The position numbers and the translations under genes were made by a program. A DNA stretch of 64,000 nt from Sutcliffiella horikoshii (lineage in GTDB: Bacteria > Bacillota > Bacilli > Bacillales > Bacillaceae_I). The stretch is taken from assembly GCF_008180725.1 (NCBI RefSeq), contig NZ_VTEV01000003.1, forward strand, positions 175,840 to 239,839. Reading direction: 5' to 3'. Shown here piece by piece: positions 1 to 8,021 of the stretch (positions within the stretch are counted from its first letter, which is position 1; every line of letters starts with the position of its first letter). The notes beneath the pieces are model-generated. The model was not told where the DNA came from, did not search any database, and saw nothing but the letters and a program-made list of their open reading frames with translations.

Positions 1-157
1 CACCTTCGGAAGCATTCGCAATGATCGTTCTTGATCGGTCAAACTGAAAATAAGCGAATAACAACGCAAGTATTACCCAAAATACAAATGCTCGGCGAAA
101 GTTTTTGTCATGCAATTCTAAACGTAATCTTCTATATTTCTGCAAACGGCTCTCCAT
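1..157 (-). CDS. N-terminus of a small membrane protein, cut by the window edge
   Basis: An open frame of 52 codons starts with ATG at 157 and runs off the left edge. A GGGGGT ribosome site sits about nine bases before the ATG. The protein begins with a basic stretch (MESRLQKYRRLRLEL), then one hydrophobic segment at about residues 24 to 37 (FVFWVILALLFAYF), which fits a membrane anchor with a cytoplasmic basic end. The family is not recognised. It belongs to the sigK-interrupting element and is transcribed away from the regulator at 437. Confidence 0.55.
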   Translation of the reverse strand, partial: MESRLQKYRRLRLELHDKNFRRAFVFWVILALLFAYFQFDRSRTIIANASEG

Positions 158-436
158 ATATTCAACCCCCAAAAAAATAAAAGATTGTAATAATCGGGAA
201 GACCCCAACGCTTAGAAATGGAAACACATACAAACTATTAAATAACTTTAACCTTTAAAATAATCACCCCTGGTAAACTTGAAAACATGTTTACATTTGA
301 CATTTTAATAATTGAACGAAAAACGGTCAATTAATTTATTCCATTTTTTAAACTGGTTTCTTTCGACAAAATCACCTTGAATCTGAACGATATTCGTTTT
401 ATCTTATAAGAAAAGACAAGAGAAAGGGGGTCTTTT

Positions 437-721
437 GTGGTAAACACCTATGAAGTTCGAAGTAATTTGAAGCAACTGATTGAAGAACGTGGGATTTCTG
501 CGAATAAATTAGCGGCGGAATTAAATGAACGACGTTCCACCTTAAACGACCTAATCGCTAACAATAACATGAACAACCGACACATACCCGCACGCCTTAT
601 TGCGAAGCTATGTATTTTCTTTGACGTATCTCCTTCGGTTTTATTTTCAATCGTGGAAGTAAACGAAGAAACGGGAGAAGAAGTTATTGTTATCGCAAAG
701 ATAAATGATACTAATAAATAA
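437..721 (+). CDS. XRE/Cro-type HTH regulator of the integrated element
   Basis: This 94-residue protein is an XRE-family DNA-binding protein. The HTH lies at about residues 8 to 65: LKQLIEERGISANKLAAELN, then a recognition helix (RRSTLNDLI) and the typical closing segment ARLIAKLCIFFDVSPSVLFS. Translation starts at GTG 437, six bases after a strong AAAGGGGG site. It is transcribed opposite to the minus-strand gene block at 0.8 to 3.6 kb, the usual arrangement for a phage or ICE repressor, so it probably regulates the element. The target and partner are inferred only. Confidence 0.8.
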   Translation: MVNTYEVRSNLKQLIEERGISANKLAAELNERRSTLNDLIANNNMNNRHIPARLIAKLCIFFDVSPSVLFSIVEVNEETGEEVIVIAKINDTNK

Positions 722-728
722 AAACAGA

Positions 729-766
729 AGCGACAATCTATAATGAATATAGAAAGTCGCTTTTTT
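729..766. terminator. Rho-independent terminator between convergent genes
   Basis: AGCGAC (729-734) pairs with GTCGCT (756-761), followed by a run of T on the plus strand; the opposite strand also has a T-rich tail. It ends the HTH gene at 437-721 and probably also the minus-strand operon that stops at 787. Confidence 0.7.
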
Positions 767-786
767 CTTATGCTTTCTCAATTAAA

Positions 787-1101
787 TTAGTGTGCAATCA
801 ATTCTAGAACTACGTCAGCCGTTCCAGCGTTTGTTACGGAATAACCTATTTCAAACGTTCTTTCGTGTAATGGAAACGGCTTTGTTGTGAACTTAAATGA
901 ATGTTTTCCGTCTGCGTTAGCAACAAAGACTTCCTTTTGGTCAACTGAAATCGATACGGATTCCCCGACAGTTAAATTCACAATTTCAATCGTGCCTTCA
1001 ACAGTTAAGCCGTAAGCACCGGTATTTTCGGGAATCTTGTTTAAAATTTCAAAAGAACCATTTCCATCGATCTTTGTTGTAGCCTTAAATAATTTCTTCA
1101 T
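787..1101 (-). CDS. Small beta-rich protein of the phage-like block, function unknown
   Basis: A 104-residue protein with no cysteines, rich in alternating hydrophobic and polar residues (TIEIVNLTVGESVSISV, EVFVANADGKHSFKF, ADVVLELIAH). That pattern suggests a small beta-sandwich. It is the last gene of a closely packed minus-strand set (3616 down to 787) and has a purine-rich AAGGAGGAAAAAATATT leader before its ATG. A virion decoration or other structural role is possible from position and fold alone, but no family is recognised. Confidence 0.65.
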   Translation of the reverse strand: MKKLFKATTKIDGNGSFEILNKIPENTGAYGLTVEGTIEIVNLTVGESVSISVDQKEVFVANADGKHSFKFTTKPFPLHERTFEIGYSVTNAGTADVVLELIAH

Positions 1102-1116
1102 AATATTTTTTCCTCC

Positions 1117-1560
1117 TTAAATCTCAATTGAATTTAGTCGGTCAAGAAACGAATGAATTTCCCGTAGTTCCTTATCGGACAAATTTTCTCCTTCAAGAAA
1201 TGCGACAACCTTAATTCCCGACAATGCTTCGAATTTGGTTGGCGTTGTTCCGAAGTACTCTAGGAATCGGGAAAGGCGTTCCCGTGCCGATTTATTTCTG
1301 TCATGAATTTCTTTCAAGTATTTGGCTTCAAGATCGCAAACAGTCATAATAGGAAGTTTGCAAACGTCCGCAATTTTAAATACGGTATTCCTTGAACGAT
1401 TCCTTTCCACTTGTTCACGAAACATTCCCAACGCTTGCCGCTTGCGAAGTTCAAAATCTTCCTTTATTTTTTTATCCCAATACTTTCCCCGAACTTTATG
1501 AACGGCTTCGTCTATTGGAAAGGTGAAGTCTTCGCTATTAAAAGAAAAAAGACCGTACAT
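1117..1560 (-). CDS. Hypothetical charged protein of the phage-like block
   Basis: This 147-residue protein is rich in Lys, Glu and Arg and mostly helical by appearance (REQVERNRSRNTVFKIADV, YLKEIHDRNKSARERL). The C-terminus holds GIKVVAFLEGENLSDKELR. Its start overlaps the stop of the upstream HTH gene at 1560, which implies translational coupling. No domain is recognised. It shares operon and orientation with small phage-like genes on either side, so a role in the same process is inferred. Confidence 0.65.
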   Translation of the reverse strand: MYGLFSFNSEDFTFPIDEAVHKVRGKYWDKKIKEDFELRKRQALGMFREQVERNRSRNTVFKIADVCKLPIMTVCDLEAKYLKEIHDRNKSARERLSRFLEYFGTTPTKFEALSGIKVVAFLEGENLSDKELREIHSFLDRLNSIEI

Positions 1561-1979
1561 TATTCTGCACCGCCTTTGATTACTCGTAATTGACTTTCAA
1601 TTTCTGCGATTTCTCGGTCAATATCTTCCTGCGTCATATCCTTAAAACGATTGTCTTCGATCGTAGTCGTTTGTTTAACTTCGCTTCTATCGACTAGCAT
1701 ACCAAGCATTTTTACAATTAGCTCGATTGAACGGAAATCACCTTTCTTTGCGTTTCGACGTAAAGCCCCTAAAATATCTGGAACGTCTTCTTGTAACACT
1801 TGTAAGGTTCTTTCTTTAATTGCATTCTTTACTATCGGGTTTTGCCTAATTCGATAAAGGTGGCGGTCAGAAATACCTAGTTTATTTGCGATTTCTTCGT
1901 AACTTCGACCGCCTTTATTCGCTAATTCTTCGACGACCCTAATTTCCGTTTCATTTAATCCTTTAAAAATATCGTCCAT
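1560..1979 (-). CDS. HTH protein of the phBC6A51/terminase-small-subunit type
   Basis: The 139-residue protein has an N-terminal helix-turn-helix at about residues 10 to 45 (RVVEELANKGGRSYEEIANK, then LGISDRHLYRIRQNPIVKNA), followed by a helical region that includes DVPDILGALRRNAKKGDF and RSIELIVKMLGML. This order matches the phBC6A51-family HTH proteins of Bacillus prophages, which resemble small terminase subunits. In terminases the HTH binds packaging sites, but no large terminase is visible here, so a packaging role is not shown. It overlaps the next gene by one base. Confidence 0.75.
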   Translation of the reverse strand: MDDIFKGLNETEIRVVEELANKGGRSYEEIANKLGISDRHLYRIRQNPIVKNAIKERTLQVLQEDVPDILGALRRNAKKGDFRSIELIVKMLGMLVDRSEVKQTTTIEDNRFKDMTQEDIDREIAEIESQLRVIKGGAE

Positions 1980-1982
1980 ACT

Positions 1983-2282
1983 TTACCACCCCCATTTTGT
2001 TTGTCGTTCTAACCGTTTATCTTGGTCGTCAAGTTCCTTTTGAAGTTTTGCAAGCTGCAATTCAAAACGCATTACTTCAAGTTGTTCTTCCTTTATAAGT
2101 GGTCTTGGATTTCTTCGTTCAAGTTCCGCTTCAAGTTCCCAACGTCTTTTTGTCGCTTCAATTACCGCTTCTTGTTCACGAACATTTAATTTTGAAATAT
2201 CGAAGCCAAATAACATAACATTCGCACGGCTTATAGTTTCTCTATCTTCGTTCCAACGTTTCATATCGTCCTTTGTTGGCAT
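1983..2282 (-). CDS. Small coiled-coil protein of the phage-like block
   Basis: About 99 residues, starting MPTKDDMKRWNEDRE. The ATG at 2282 follows GGAGGATTTCAA, a good ribosome site, and is preferred over an upstream start at 2333 that would add a hydrophobic stretch lying in the leader. Most of the protein is a charged helix with heptad character (ELEAELERRNPRPLIKEEQL, LQLAKLQKELDDQDKRLERQ) ending KWGW. No family is recognised. It lies four bases before the HTH gene that ends at 1560. Confidence 0.65.
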   Translation of the reverse strand: MPTKDDMKRWNEDRETISRANVMLFGFDISKLNVREQEAVIEATKRRWELEAELERRNPRPLIKEEQLEVMRFELQLAKLQKELDDQDKRLERQTKWGW

Positions 2283-2336
2283 TTGAAATCCTCCAATAAA
2301 CGTAATAGGCATAACAAATAACAACAGCGACAATCA

Positions 2337-2729
2337 TTAGTTATCGCCGCCGTTTAATTCTGCGAATGCTTTTTGAAGTTCCGCCATGTTTTTTGCTAAT
2401 TGCTCGAATTTTTCGGAATTAGTTGAAATATATTCTTCGTTTTCCTTCTTCGCTTCGTTATATGGCTTCATATATTCGTTGACTGCTTTTTGCTTTTCTT
2501 TGCTTTCCGAATAGTTCTTTGCGTTCAAATTTGCCATTCCAAGCGACAATAATTCGATAGGACTTAAAGAGTTCGGGTCTTGAACGTATCTACTTCTTAA
2601 CGCTTCAACGCTATCACTTGGAGTATCTTCTTTTACTGGGCTATTCTTTGCGTACCAATCCGCTAGATCATTAAGAGGTTGACGTTTTGCCTTCTGATAA
2701 TTTAAGTTATCGAATTCGTTATTTCTCAT
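2337..2729 (-). CDS. Hypothetical hydrophilic protein of the phage-like block
   Basis: A 130-residue, strongly hydrophilic and helical protein (MRNNEFDNLNYQKAKRQPL; later EYMKPYNEAKKENEEYISTN and FEQLAKNMAELQKAFAELN). The ATG has an AAGGGGG site eight bases upstream. No membrane segment or catalytic motif is visible. It sits between a coiled-coil protein upstream and another small helical protein downstream in one transcription unit. Function unknown. Confidence 0.65.
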   Translation of the reverse strand: MRNNEFDNLNYQKAKRQPLNDLADWYAKNSPVKEDTPSDSVEALRSRYVQDPNSLSPIELLSLGMANLNAKNYSESKEKQKAVNEYMKPYNEAKKENEEYISTNSEKFEQLAKNMAELQKAFAELNGGDN

Positions 2730-2775
2730 TAGATAACCCCCTTAAAACTTTTTATAATATGGTTAATATCCTCCG

Positions 2776-3369
2776 TTACTTTTGCAACCAATTCGGAACG
2801 CTACCCGCATATATTTGCCTTTGAACATTTTCTTCAACGCCAAGACAATCTCTTTCTAACGTATATCCACCGCTAATAACTGCGATTTCATTAATTGTCG
2901 CACCATAAACCGAAGGTTGCTCACCCATTTCAACCATGACGGCATTGAATTCTGCATTTGCTTTGCCTACTTTGTTTTTAACCGTTCCAAGTTCCGCAAG
3001 TTTACGAAGGAATTCGTTTCTTGCTTCAATAACTTCCTTTGCCTTGTCGTCATATTCCTTTTGAATTTTTTCTACTTTCTTTTTGCGAGCTTCTTTTACG
3101 AATGGAATGGATTCAACAACAACTGTTTTTCTTACAGCCTTAACCTTTGCAATCATTTCTTCTACTTCTTCAATTTCCTTTGTCTTTGCTTCTAGCAACG
3201 CTTTTACTTTTTCAACATCCTTCTCGTCAATTTCGCCAAGTGCATAAGCTTCAACAGAACTTTCAACGGCTTCAAGAATTTCGTTTACTTCATTTTGAAG
3301 CGTTTCTTTTTTCGCTTCTAATTCACTAATTCGTTCATTTACCTTTGTTAGCTTTTCGTTCTTAAACAT
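2776..3369 (-). CDS. Long coiled-coil protein of the phage-like block
   Basis: This 197-residue protein is dominated by a coiled coil from about residue 5 to 130 (NERISELEAKKETLQNEVNE, IEEVEEMIAKVKAVRKTVVV, KKKVEKIQKEYDDKAKEVIE). A more globular tail of about 50 residues includes SVYGATINEIAVISGGYTLE and ends SVPNWLQK. It has a GGGAGG site before ATG. The layout recalls phage scaffold or tail-assembly proteins, but no family is recognised. It follows the small HTH gene by 13 bases in the same operon. Confidence 0.65.
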   Translation of the reverse strand: MFKNEKLTKVNERISELEAKKETLQNEVNEILEAVESSVEAYALGEIDEKDVEKVKALLEAKTKEIEEVEEMIAKVKAVRKTVVVESIPFVKEARKKKVEKIQKEYDDKAKEVIEARNEFLRKLAELGTVKNKVGKANAEFNAVMVEMGEQPSVYGATINEIAVISGGYTLERDCLGVEENVQRQIYAGSVPNWLQK

Positions 3370-3382
3370 ATAACCGCCTCCC

Positions 3383-3616
3383 TTATTGACCTACAATCTT
3401 ACAAAACTCTTTCGCTTCTTCTTCCGACACTTCAATAAAATCAAGAAATTTCTTAGTGTTTTCTTCCGTTAGTTGTCGAACACCGTTTTCGCAATTCGTA
3501 ATGAACGGTAATGAAACGTCTAAGGCGTTTGCAACTTCCTTGACCTTCTTACCTTTGGTAATCCGTAAAAGTTTCATAGGCTTTCCATACAATCTGAAAC
3601 TTGCTTTGTTCACCAC
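3383..3616 (-). CDS. Small XRE-family HTH protein
   Basis: A protein of about 77 residues with an XRE-type HTH: MKLLRITKGKKVKEVANALD, VSLPFITNCENGVRQLTEEN, then TKKFLDFIEVSEEEAKEF. The start is uncertain, because several in-frame GTG codons (3625, 3616, 3613) follow an AGAGGTGG site; 3616 or 3613 gives the best spacing. It is the first gene of the minus-strand operon and could be its autoregulator or an excisionase-like protein. That role is inferred. Confidence 0.7.
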   Translation of the reverse strand: MVNKASFRLYGKPMKLLRITKGKKVKEVANALDVSLPFITNCENGVRQLTEENTKKFLDFIEVSEEEAKEFCKIVGQ

Positions 3617-3660
3617 TATCACCACCTCTTGAAATTGTTAATATATTTACTTCATATCCA

Positions 3661-3690
3661 AAAAATAAAAGACGCCTTTTCAGCGTCCTA
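3661..3690 (-). terminator. Rho-independent terminator, minus strand
   Basis: On the minus strand GGACGC (from 3689) pairs with GCGTCT across the loop TGAAAAG, followed by TTTATTTTTT. It lies just upstream of the small HTH gene, so it ends transcripts coming from the gene at 3894-4970 and separates two transcription units. Confidence 0.65.
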
Positions 3691-3893
3691 ATTAAGAGAA
3701 TATAGACCACCACAAGTTCAATAGAGGGTTGCCCGTTTATTGTCGGTATAATTGAAAGAGGTGTTGAAAGGTACACAACCTAGAATGAAGAACGAAGAAG
3801 GTAACGGGCGAATCCCTTTCTTCGTCCTTCATGTTAATAATTTTACTGTGACCTAATATGACAAGGTGATAGAGTAAATTTTTAATTTTTTTC

Positions 3894-4970
3894 TTACAAA
3901 CTCAATTCCTTATATTCAGCTTCAACCTCATTCAGCAATGCAATAAATTCATCATTGTCGGCTTTATTTTTGCTTTCTAGGCTTATTTTCTGCCCTTCAT
4001 GACTTTCACCTTTCGGAGAGTTTTGTGACGCCATATCGGGCGAATATTGCGTCCTAAATGCAACAATTTCATGCTCTTTTAAGCCTTTCTTTACCGCTTT
4101 TTCTTCACTTTTTTTCGCTTGTTCACGTTCCCTTGCTCTTTGATTTTCTTCGGATATTAGCGCAGCTATTTCCGACAATGATAATCCGTTAGATCGTGCC
4201 GCCGTGTCCACTCCTTGCCCCGTATCTTTGATATCGTTTTTATCGGTATTCTTTTCGGTATTATTCGCAACAATATCATTCGGGGTAATTGCGGTATTAT
4301 CGTTAATTTTATCGCCTTTATATTCGGGTAATTTATTCGTCTTTAAATCTATATTTATATTATCTTTGTTGTCTTTTTCTTCAACAAGATTAGTATTGTC
4401 AAAATCTAAATGGTCGCCGCTAGGCGTACTTATATCTTGTTCTATATGGTTTTTGTTAATATTGATTTCGTTAATGGATTTAGTTAGGGTGACATTTTTG
4501 TCACTACCTTTTGCCAATTTTGCCACTACCTCTTTACCAGTTTTGTCACTACCTTTGAAGTCTTTTTCACATTGTGAAGCAGATTTCACATTCCTATTTT
4601 GACGTGGTGACAAATTTGACACTACCTTACTATCTCCGAAAACCATTCCAGACAAAGGAAGAACCGTGTAATAATTTTTCGTTATCTTTTCACCTTCTCT
4701 TTTTGTTTCACGAATTAGAACGGGTTTTCCGTCCACCTTAAAAGCACATATATTATCAATCAATCGAATGATTGTTCGTTTACTAACGCCACAAAGTTCC
4801 GCAAGTTTTTCCTGACTTGGGAAGCACTTTCCGTATTTGTCGGCATGAGAAGCGATAACTTGAAGAACTGCGTATTCACGAAGACCAAGTTCCGCAACGA
4901 TCCCCCCGTGAATGTTCTCAATAGAAACCTTCAAAAATAAATCGTCTTTAATTTCTTCATTCTTTCTCAT
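3894..4970 (-). CDS. Winged-helix protein resembling a phage or plasmid replication initiator
   Basis: The 358-residue protein has an N-terminal winged helix-turn-helix at about residues 20 to 105 (LGLREYAVLQVIASHADKYG, CFPSQEKLAELCGVSKRTII), typical of DnaD-like or Rep-like primosomal proteins of Gram-positive phages and plasmids. The middle (about 110 to 250) is low-complexity, rich in Asn, Asp and Lys. The C-terminal third has a charged helix (AALISEENQRAREREQAKKS). It stands alone between two minus-strand terminators. A replication role for the element is a family-based inference; no DnaC-like loader is visible. Confidence 0.6.
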   Translation of the reverse strand: MRKNEEIKDDLFLKVSIENIHGGIVAELGLREYAVLQVIASHADKYGKCFPSQEKLAELCGVSKRTIIRLIDNICAFKVDGKPVLIRETKREGEKITKNYYTVLPLSGMVFGDSKVVSNLSPRQNRNVKSASQCEKDFKGSDKTGKEVVAKLAKGSDKNVTLTKSINEININKNHIEQDISTPSGDHLDFDNTNLVEEKDNKDNINIDLKTNKLPEYKGDKINDNTAITPNDIVANNTEKNTDKNDIKDTGQGVDTAARSNGLSLSEIAALISEENQRAREREQAKKSEEKAVKKGLKEHEIVAFRTQYSPDMASQNSPKGESHEGQKISLESKNKADNDEFIALLNEVEAEYKELSL

Positions 4971-5094
4971 TGTCGTTACCCCCTTTCAATTTGTATTTTG
5001 TTGTAAGAACGACCCGACAATAAATCGTTCTTGGTTAATAATTTATCTAAACTACCTTTTGACAAGGGGTAAATCGAAATTTTCTTCCGTAGAC

Positions 5095-5129
5095 AAAAAA
5101 ATACCCGCAAGGCTCGAAACCTTACGGGC
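5095..5129 (-). terminator. Rho-independent terminator, minus strand
   Basis: On the minus strand CCCGTAAGG pairs with CCTTGCGGG around TTTCGAG, followed by TATTTTTTT. It insulates the winged-helix gene from transcription entering from 5.2 to 5.4 kb. No convincing gene ends immediately upstream, so it may serve an untranslated RNA or a very small gene. Confidence 0.6.
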
Positions 5130-5385
5130 AAATAAAAACGACCTTCGGCTAAAAGTCGCAAGAAAAAATAACAGCTACATTATACAATATTTGTCATTCG
5201 TTGTCTTACGTTTGACCGTACTTTTTCAATTTTGTAGCGTGTATTTTCGAAGGGCATTCTTCGCCGCCAGCTACCCCCTAGCCCCCTCGGTAGTGGGGTC
5301 AAATACTTCCGTACCTTTCCGACTTCATATACATATTTTGTTCGATACTTTTTCGTACTCATAACTTTTAAGTTTTGACACCGCA

Positions 5386-5414
5386 TTGACAATGTAATAA
5401 AATCAAGGTATCAA
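5386..5414 (+). promoter_or_regulatory. Sigma-A-type promoter of the resolvase gene
   Basis: TTGACA (5386-5391), 17-base spacer, TATCAA (5409-5414), lying 41 bases before the resolvase ATG at 5455. The -35 box is perfect and the spacing ideal; the -10 box differs from consensus at two positions. Confidence 0.55.
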
Positions 5415-5454
5415 ACGTATTCATAACTTATACTCATAAGTAAGGGGCGATAAT

Positions 5455-6024
5455 ATGAAGTATGGTTACGCTAGAGTGTCAACGAGAGGACAAGACTTAA
5501 AGGGTCAAGTTGAAACGTTAAAGGCGGAAGGTTGCGACAAGATATTTCAAGAGAAATTCACGGGAACAACGAAAGATAACCGTCAAGAATTTAATGCTTT
5601 GTTGGACGTTATAAAAGAAGGTGATACGTTAGTTGTTACGAAGTTAGACCGCTTTGCTCGTTCTTCAAAGGACGCATTAGAAGTTATTTCTGACCTATTC
5701 GAAAAAGGCGTAAAGGTTCACGTTCTGAATATGGGGATTGTCGAAGATACACCAACGGGAAGACTTATCTTTACGATTATGTCGGCATTCGCACAATTCG
5801 AAAGGGATTTAATTGTTGAAAGAACACAAGAAGGAAAAGAAATAGCAAAACAACGTGAAGATTTCCGTGAAGGTCGTCCGAGGAAATACAACAAGAAGCA
5901 AATAGAACACGCCTTAACTTTGTTGGAAACTCATTCCTACACGCAAGTTGCGGAAATGACGGGAATATCGAAATCAACGCTTATCCGTGCTAAACAAAAA
6001 GAAAAAGCAAAGGCGAAGAATTAA
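5455..6024 (+). CDS. Small serine recombinase (resolvase/invertase family)
   Basis: A 189-residue serine recombinase. The catalytic domain (about 1 to 140) has [13 protein letters not shown] with the nucleophile Ser9, [14 protein letters not shown], and [19 protein letters not shown] leading into the long E helix ([16 protein letters not shown]). The C-terminal HTH includes [20 protein letters not shown]. Length and layout match Tn917/plasmid-type resolvases rather than large integrases. It could resolve replication dimers or act as an accessory recombinase of the element. It is followed by 324 bases without a gene. Confidence 0.9.
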   Translation: MKYGYARVSTRGQDLKGQVETLKAEGCDKIFQEKFTGTTKDNRQEFNALLDVIKEGDTLVVTKLDRFARSSKDALEVISDLFEKGVKVHVLNMGIVEDTPTGRLIFTIMSAFAQFERDLIVERTQEGKEIAKQREDFREGRPRKYNKKQIEHALTLLETHSYTQVAEMTGISKSTLIRAKQKEKAKAKN

Positions 6025-6348
6025 GTCGTTCCAAACGAACGGTACGGCTATTATTTTATGTCCGATTGTGATGAATGCTTTCGCCTTATAAACGCTTGAT
6101 ATTATTGGGATTGTTCGTGTTTTATTGATGTGATTTTTCGGACAAAATAGGACGAAAAAAGGGCATTCAGCGGGGATATTAACGTTACTTTAACGTCACC
6201 GCTGCTAAAATGAAACGTGATTTCACGAAAATTTTCGCCCTATGGCATAATTTCCATAAAAATTACAATTATACTTGTACACCATTGACGTTTTCTATGA
6301 TATGGTATAAGTAGTCCGAAAATTATGTCGAAATGAGGGTGAGAAGAA

Positions 6349-7311
6349 TTGGCTGAAAATAGACTTACGAATAAAGTTGACGATTTTTTCAGTAAGGAAA
6401 TTACTGATACAAAAATATATCTAATCTTTAGAAGTGTTGATGATGAAACAAATGAATATCTATATAGAAGTTCCTACTTCGGCTTTAAAGGGAAGGACTA
6501 TAAAACCTTTAAAGACGATTATAAGGAATATCTTACGGAATTGGTTAAGAATAGAGAACTAACCGAATATGATATTACCGTTACAGAAAAAGGGTCGATT
6601 GAAACAATTCCATCTACTCAAGTACCTAATATCAGTAAGGTTAAAGAAGTGTTGACGCCAGCAGAAAGCCAAACGATTACAGATGATCGAGATTTCGATC
6701 CCGTTAGTATCTGGGGATATATTATTGTCATGAAAAATAAAGATGACAAGGTAATGAGGACTTATCGTAAACAAGTCAATGCTAAGCTAATGAAGGAAAG
6801 TAAAGTCTTAAACTTTCTTCAAGGTGAGGTAAAAATCATTAAGAGTGATGATAGGCTTATCTTAGATTTTAAAGCTGACGCTATCGAGTTTGATGATGAG
6901 TGCTTTGTTACCAACAATCATTATTTCAATCAATTCTTCTCCTATACAGAGGCACATGTGAATTATGCAAATGCTAATTTTGACGAGTTGAAGGAAATTG
7001 ATATAATCGAAAACTTTGACGACTTCCATTCAAGGTGTGTTGAAAGTGTTACGCTTGTAAAACGTTTGGTTGCAGTTATCAAGGAAGATAGACTAACATG
7101 GCTTAAAGATAATTTTAGTAAAGCCAAAAAAGTCGCTACCGATTATGGGCTTAAAATTGACTTTGATGGGGATAAAATAAATTATACAAACAAGAACTGT
7201 AATATATCTGACGTTATTACTCTTATTCGGGGTGGTTGCGTAACAGACGCCGTCGATATGGAACGTTATATTGCTTCGTCAGTAAGAAAGGTTGGTAGTA
7301 CAACGAATTAG
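6349..7311 (+). CDS. KwaB-like protein (DUF4868 type), candidate anti-phage protein
   Basis: This 320-residue soluble protein starts at TTG 6349, five bases after GAGGGTGAG. Residues about 120 to 315 carry the pattern I associate with DUF4868/KwaB: KVLNFLQGEVKIIKSDDRLI, FKADAIEFDDECFVTNNHYF then NQFFSYTEA, a middle helix, and SDVITLIRGGCVTDAVD near the end. In the Kiwa system KwaB is the DNA-binding partner that works with the membrane protein KwaA. Here the next gene, 13 bases downstream, encodes a four-helix membrane protein. The pair is oriented opposite to its neighbours inside a mobile element and has its own promoter region. The defence role is inferred from family and context. Confidence 0.6.
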   Translation: MAENRLTNKVDDFFSKEITDTKIYLIFRSVDDETNEYLYRSSYFGFKGKDYKTFKDDYKEYLTELVKNRELTEYDITVTEKGSIETIPSTQVPNISKVKEVLTPAESQTITDDRDFDPVSIWGYIIVMKNKDDKVMRTYRKQVNAKLMKESKVLNFLQGEVKIIKSDDRLILDFKADAIEFDDECFVTNNHYFNQFFSYTEAHVNYANANFDELKEIDIIENFDDFHSRCVESVTLVKRLVAVIKEDRLTWLKDNFSKAKKVATDYGLKIDFDGDKINYTNKNCNISDVITLIRGGCVTDAVDMERYIASSVRKVGSTTN

Positions 7312-7324
7312 TTAAAGGGGAGGG

Positions 7325-7990
7325 GTGGAGGTGTTAAATAAAAAGAAGCTAAAAGCAAATATTATTTTATTATTAAGTGCTTATATCCCTCTTTATTTAA
7401 CCATTATTGTCCAAAACTCCTTCTCTTTATGGGATAAACTAAATGCGAAGTATGATATCACTTTTGGCGATTTTCTTGACTTTAGGAAAATAAAAAGTAA
7501 TATCGGCGAAGTCTTTACATTTCCAGAAGCATGGATTACATCAATATTTATCGCATTTATACTTTTGTTATTTGGTTTAATTTTTCTAATGTTAACAAAC
7601 ACATATAGAACCAATAGTAGCCTTAGCTATGAAATAAAGGTAGTAAATGTTGAAGATAAGAACCACGAATACCTTACGAGTTATATAGCCGTTTATATTC
7701 TGCCCTTTATCACATTAAACCTAACTACATATAGCGGATTAGCTCAATTTATTATATTGTTCTTATTTATTGGTTACATTTATTTGAAGTATGAAATGAT
7801 TTACATTAACCCTATTTTAAACATATTTTTCCGTTTAAATGCCTATGACGTTCATTATGAGGTAGAGGACAATGACAAGACGTATAACACGGTCTTATTA
7901 TCCAAAAAGGACAACGAGGGATTAACAAAAGGGAAGATTAGGGTAAAAGGTTCGAATGGAATCCTAATTGATCTCGACAAAGTGAAATAA
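7325..7990 (+). CDS. Four-helix membrane protein, candidate KwaA-like partner
   Basis: A 221-residue membrane protein with predicted helices at about residues 11-30 (NIILLLSAYIPLYLTIIVQ), 70-91 (ITSIFIAFILLLFGLIFLML), 118-133 and 139-157 (QFIILFLFIGYIYLKYEMI), then a soluble C-terminus (from about 170) with a small beta domain ending GILIDLDKVK. The GTG at 7325 is used here; GTG 7331 is also possible. Size, four helices and tight coupling to the KwaB-like gene fit a Kiwa-type membrane sensor, though gene order is reversed from the usual kwaA-kwaB. Sequence assignment to KwaA itself is not certain. Confidence 0.55.
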   Translation: MEVLNKKKLKANIILLLSAYIPLYLTIIVQNSFSLWDKLNAKYDITFGDFLDFRKIKSNIGEVFTFPEAWITSIFIAFILLLFGLIFLMLTNTYRTNSSLSYEIKVVNVEDKNHEYLTSYIAVYILPFITLNLTTYSGLAQFIILFLFIGYIYLKYEMIYINPILNIFFRLNAYDVHYEVEDNDKTYNTVLLSKKDNEGLTKGKIRVKGSNGILIDLDKVK

Positions 7991-8021
7991 AAAACGTCCC
8001 CTTATATAGGTAGGGGAACGT
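7987..8021. terminator. Terminator between convergent membrane-protein and recombinase genes
   Basis: ACGTCCCCTT (from 7993) pairs with AGGGGAACGT, with a strong T run on the minus strand after the stem. It ends the recombinase gene (stop at 8022) and probably the plus-strand pair as well. Confidence 0.7.

Noticed and set aside
3549..3776. 75-codon minus-strand frame overlapping the small HTH gene
   Set aside because: It runs through a terminator hairpin and is out of frame with the better supported HTH gene.
4204..4602. 132-codon hydrophobic plus-strand frame
   Set aside because: Antisense to the low-complexity Asn/Asp/Lys region of the winged-helix protein, which explains the Leu/Ser richness.
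5180..5392. 70-codon minus-strand frame upstream of the terminator at 5095
   Set aside because: Start region overlaps the resolvase promoter, composition is unlike its neighbours and no ribosome site is seen. A terminator downstream leaves a small chance that something is transcribed here.
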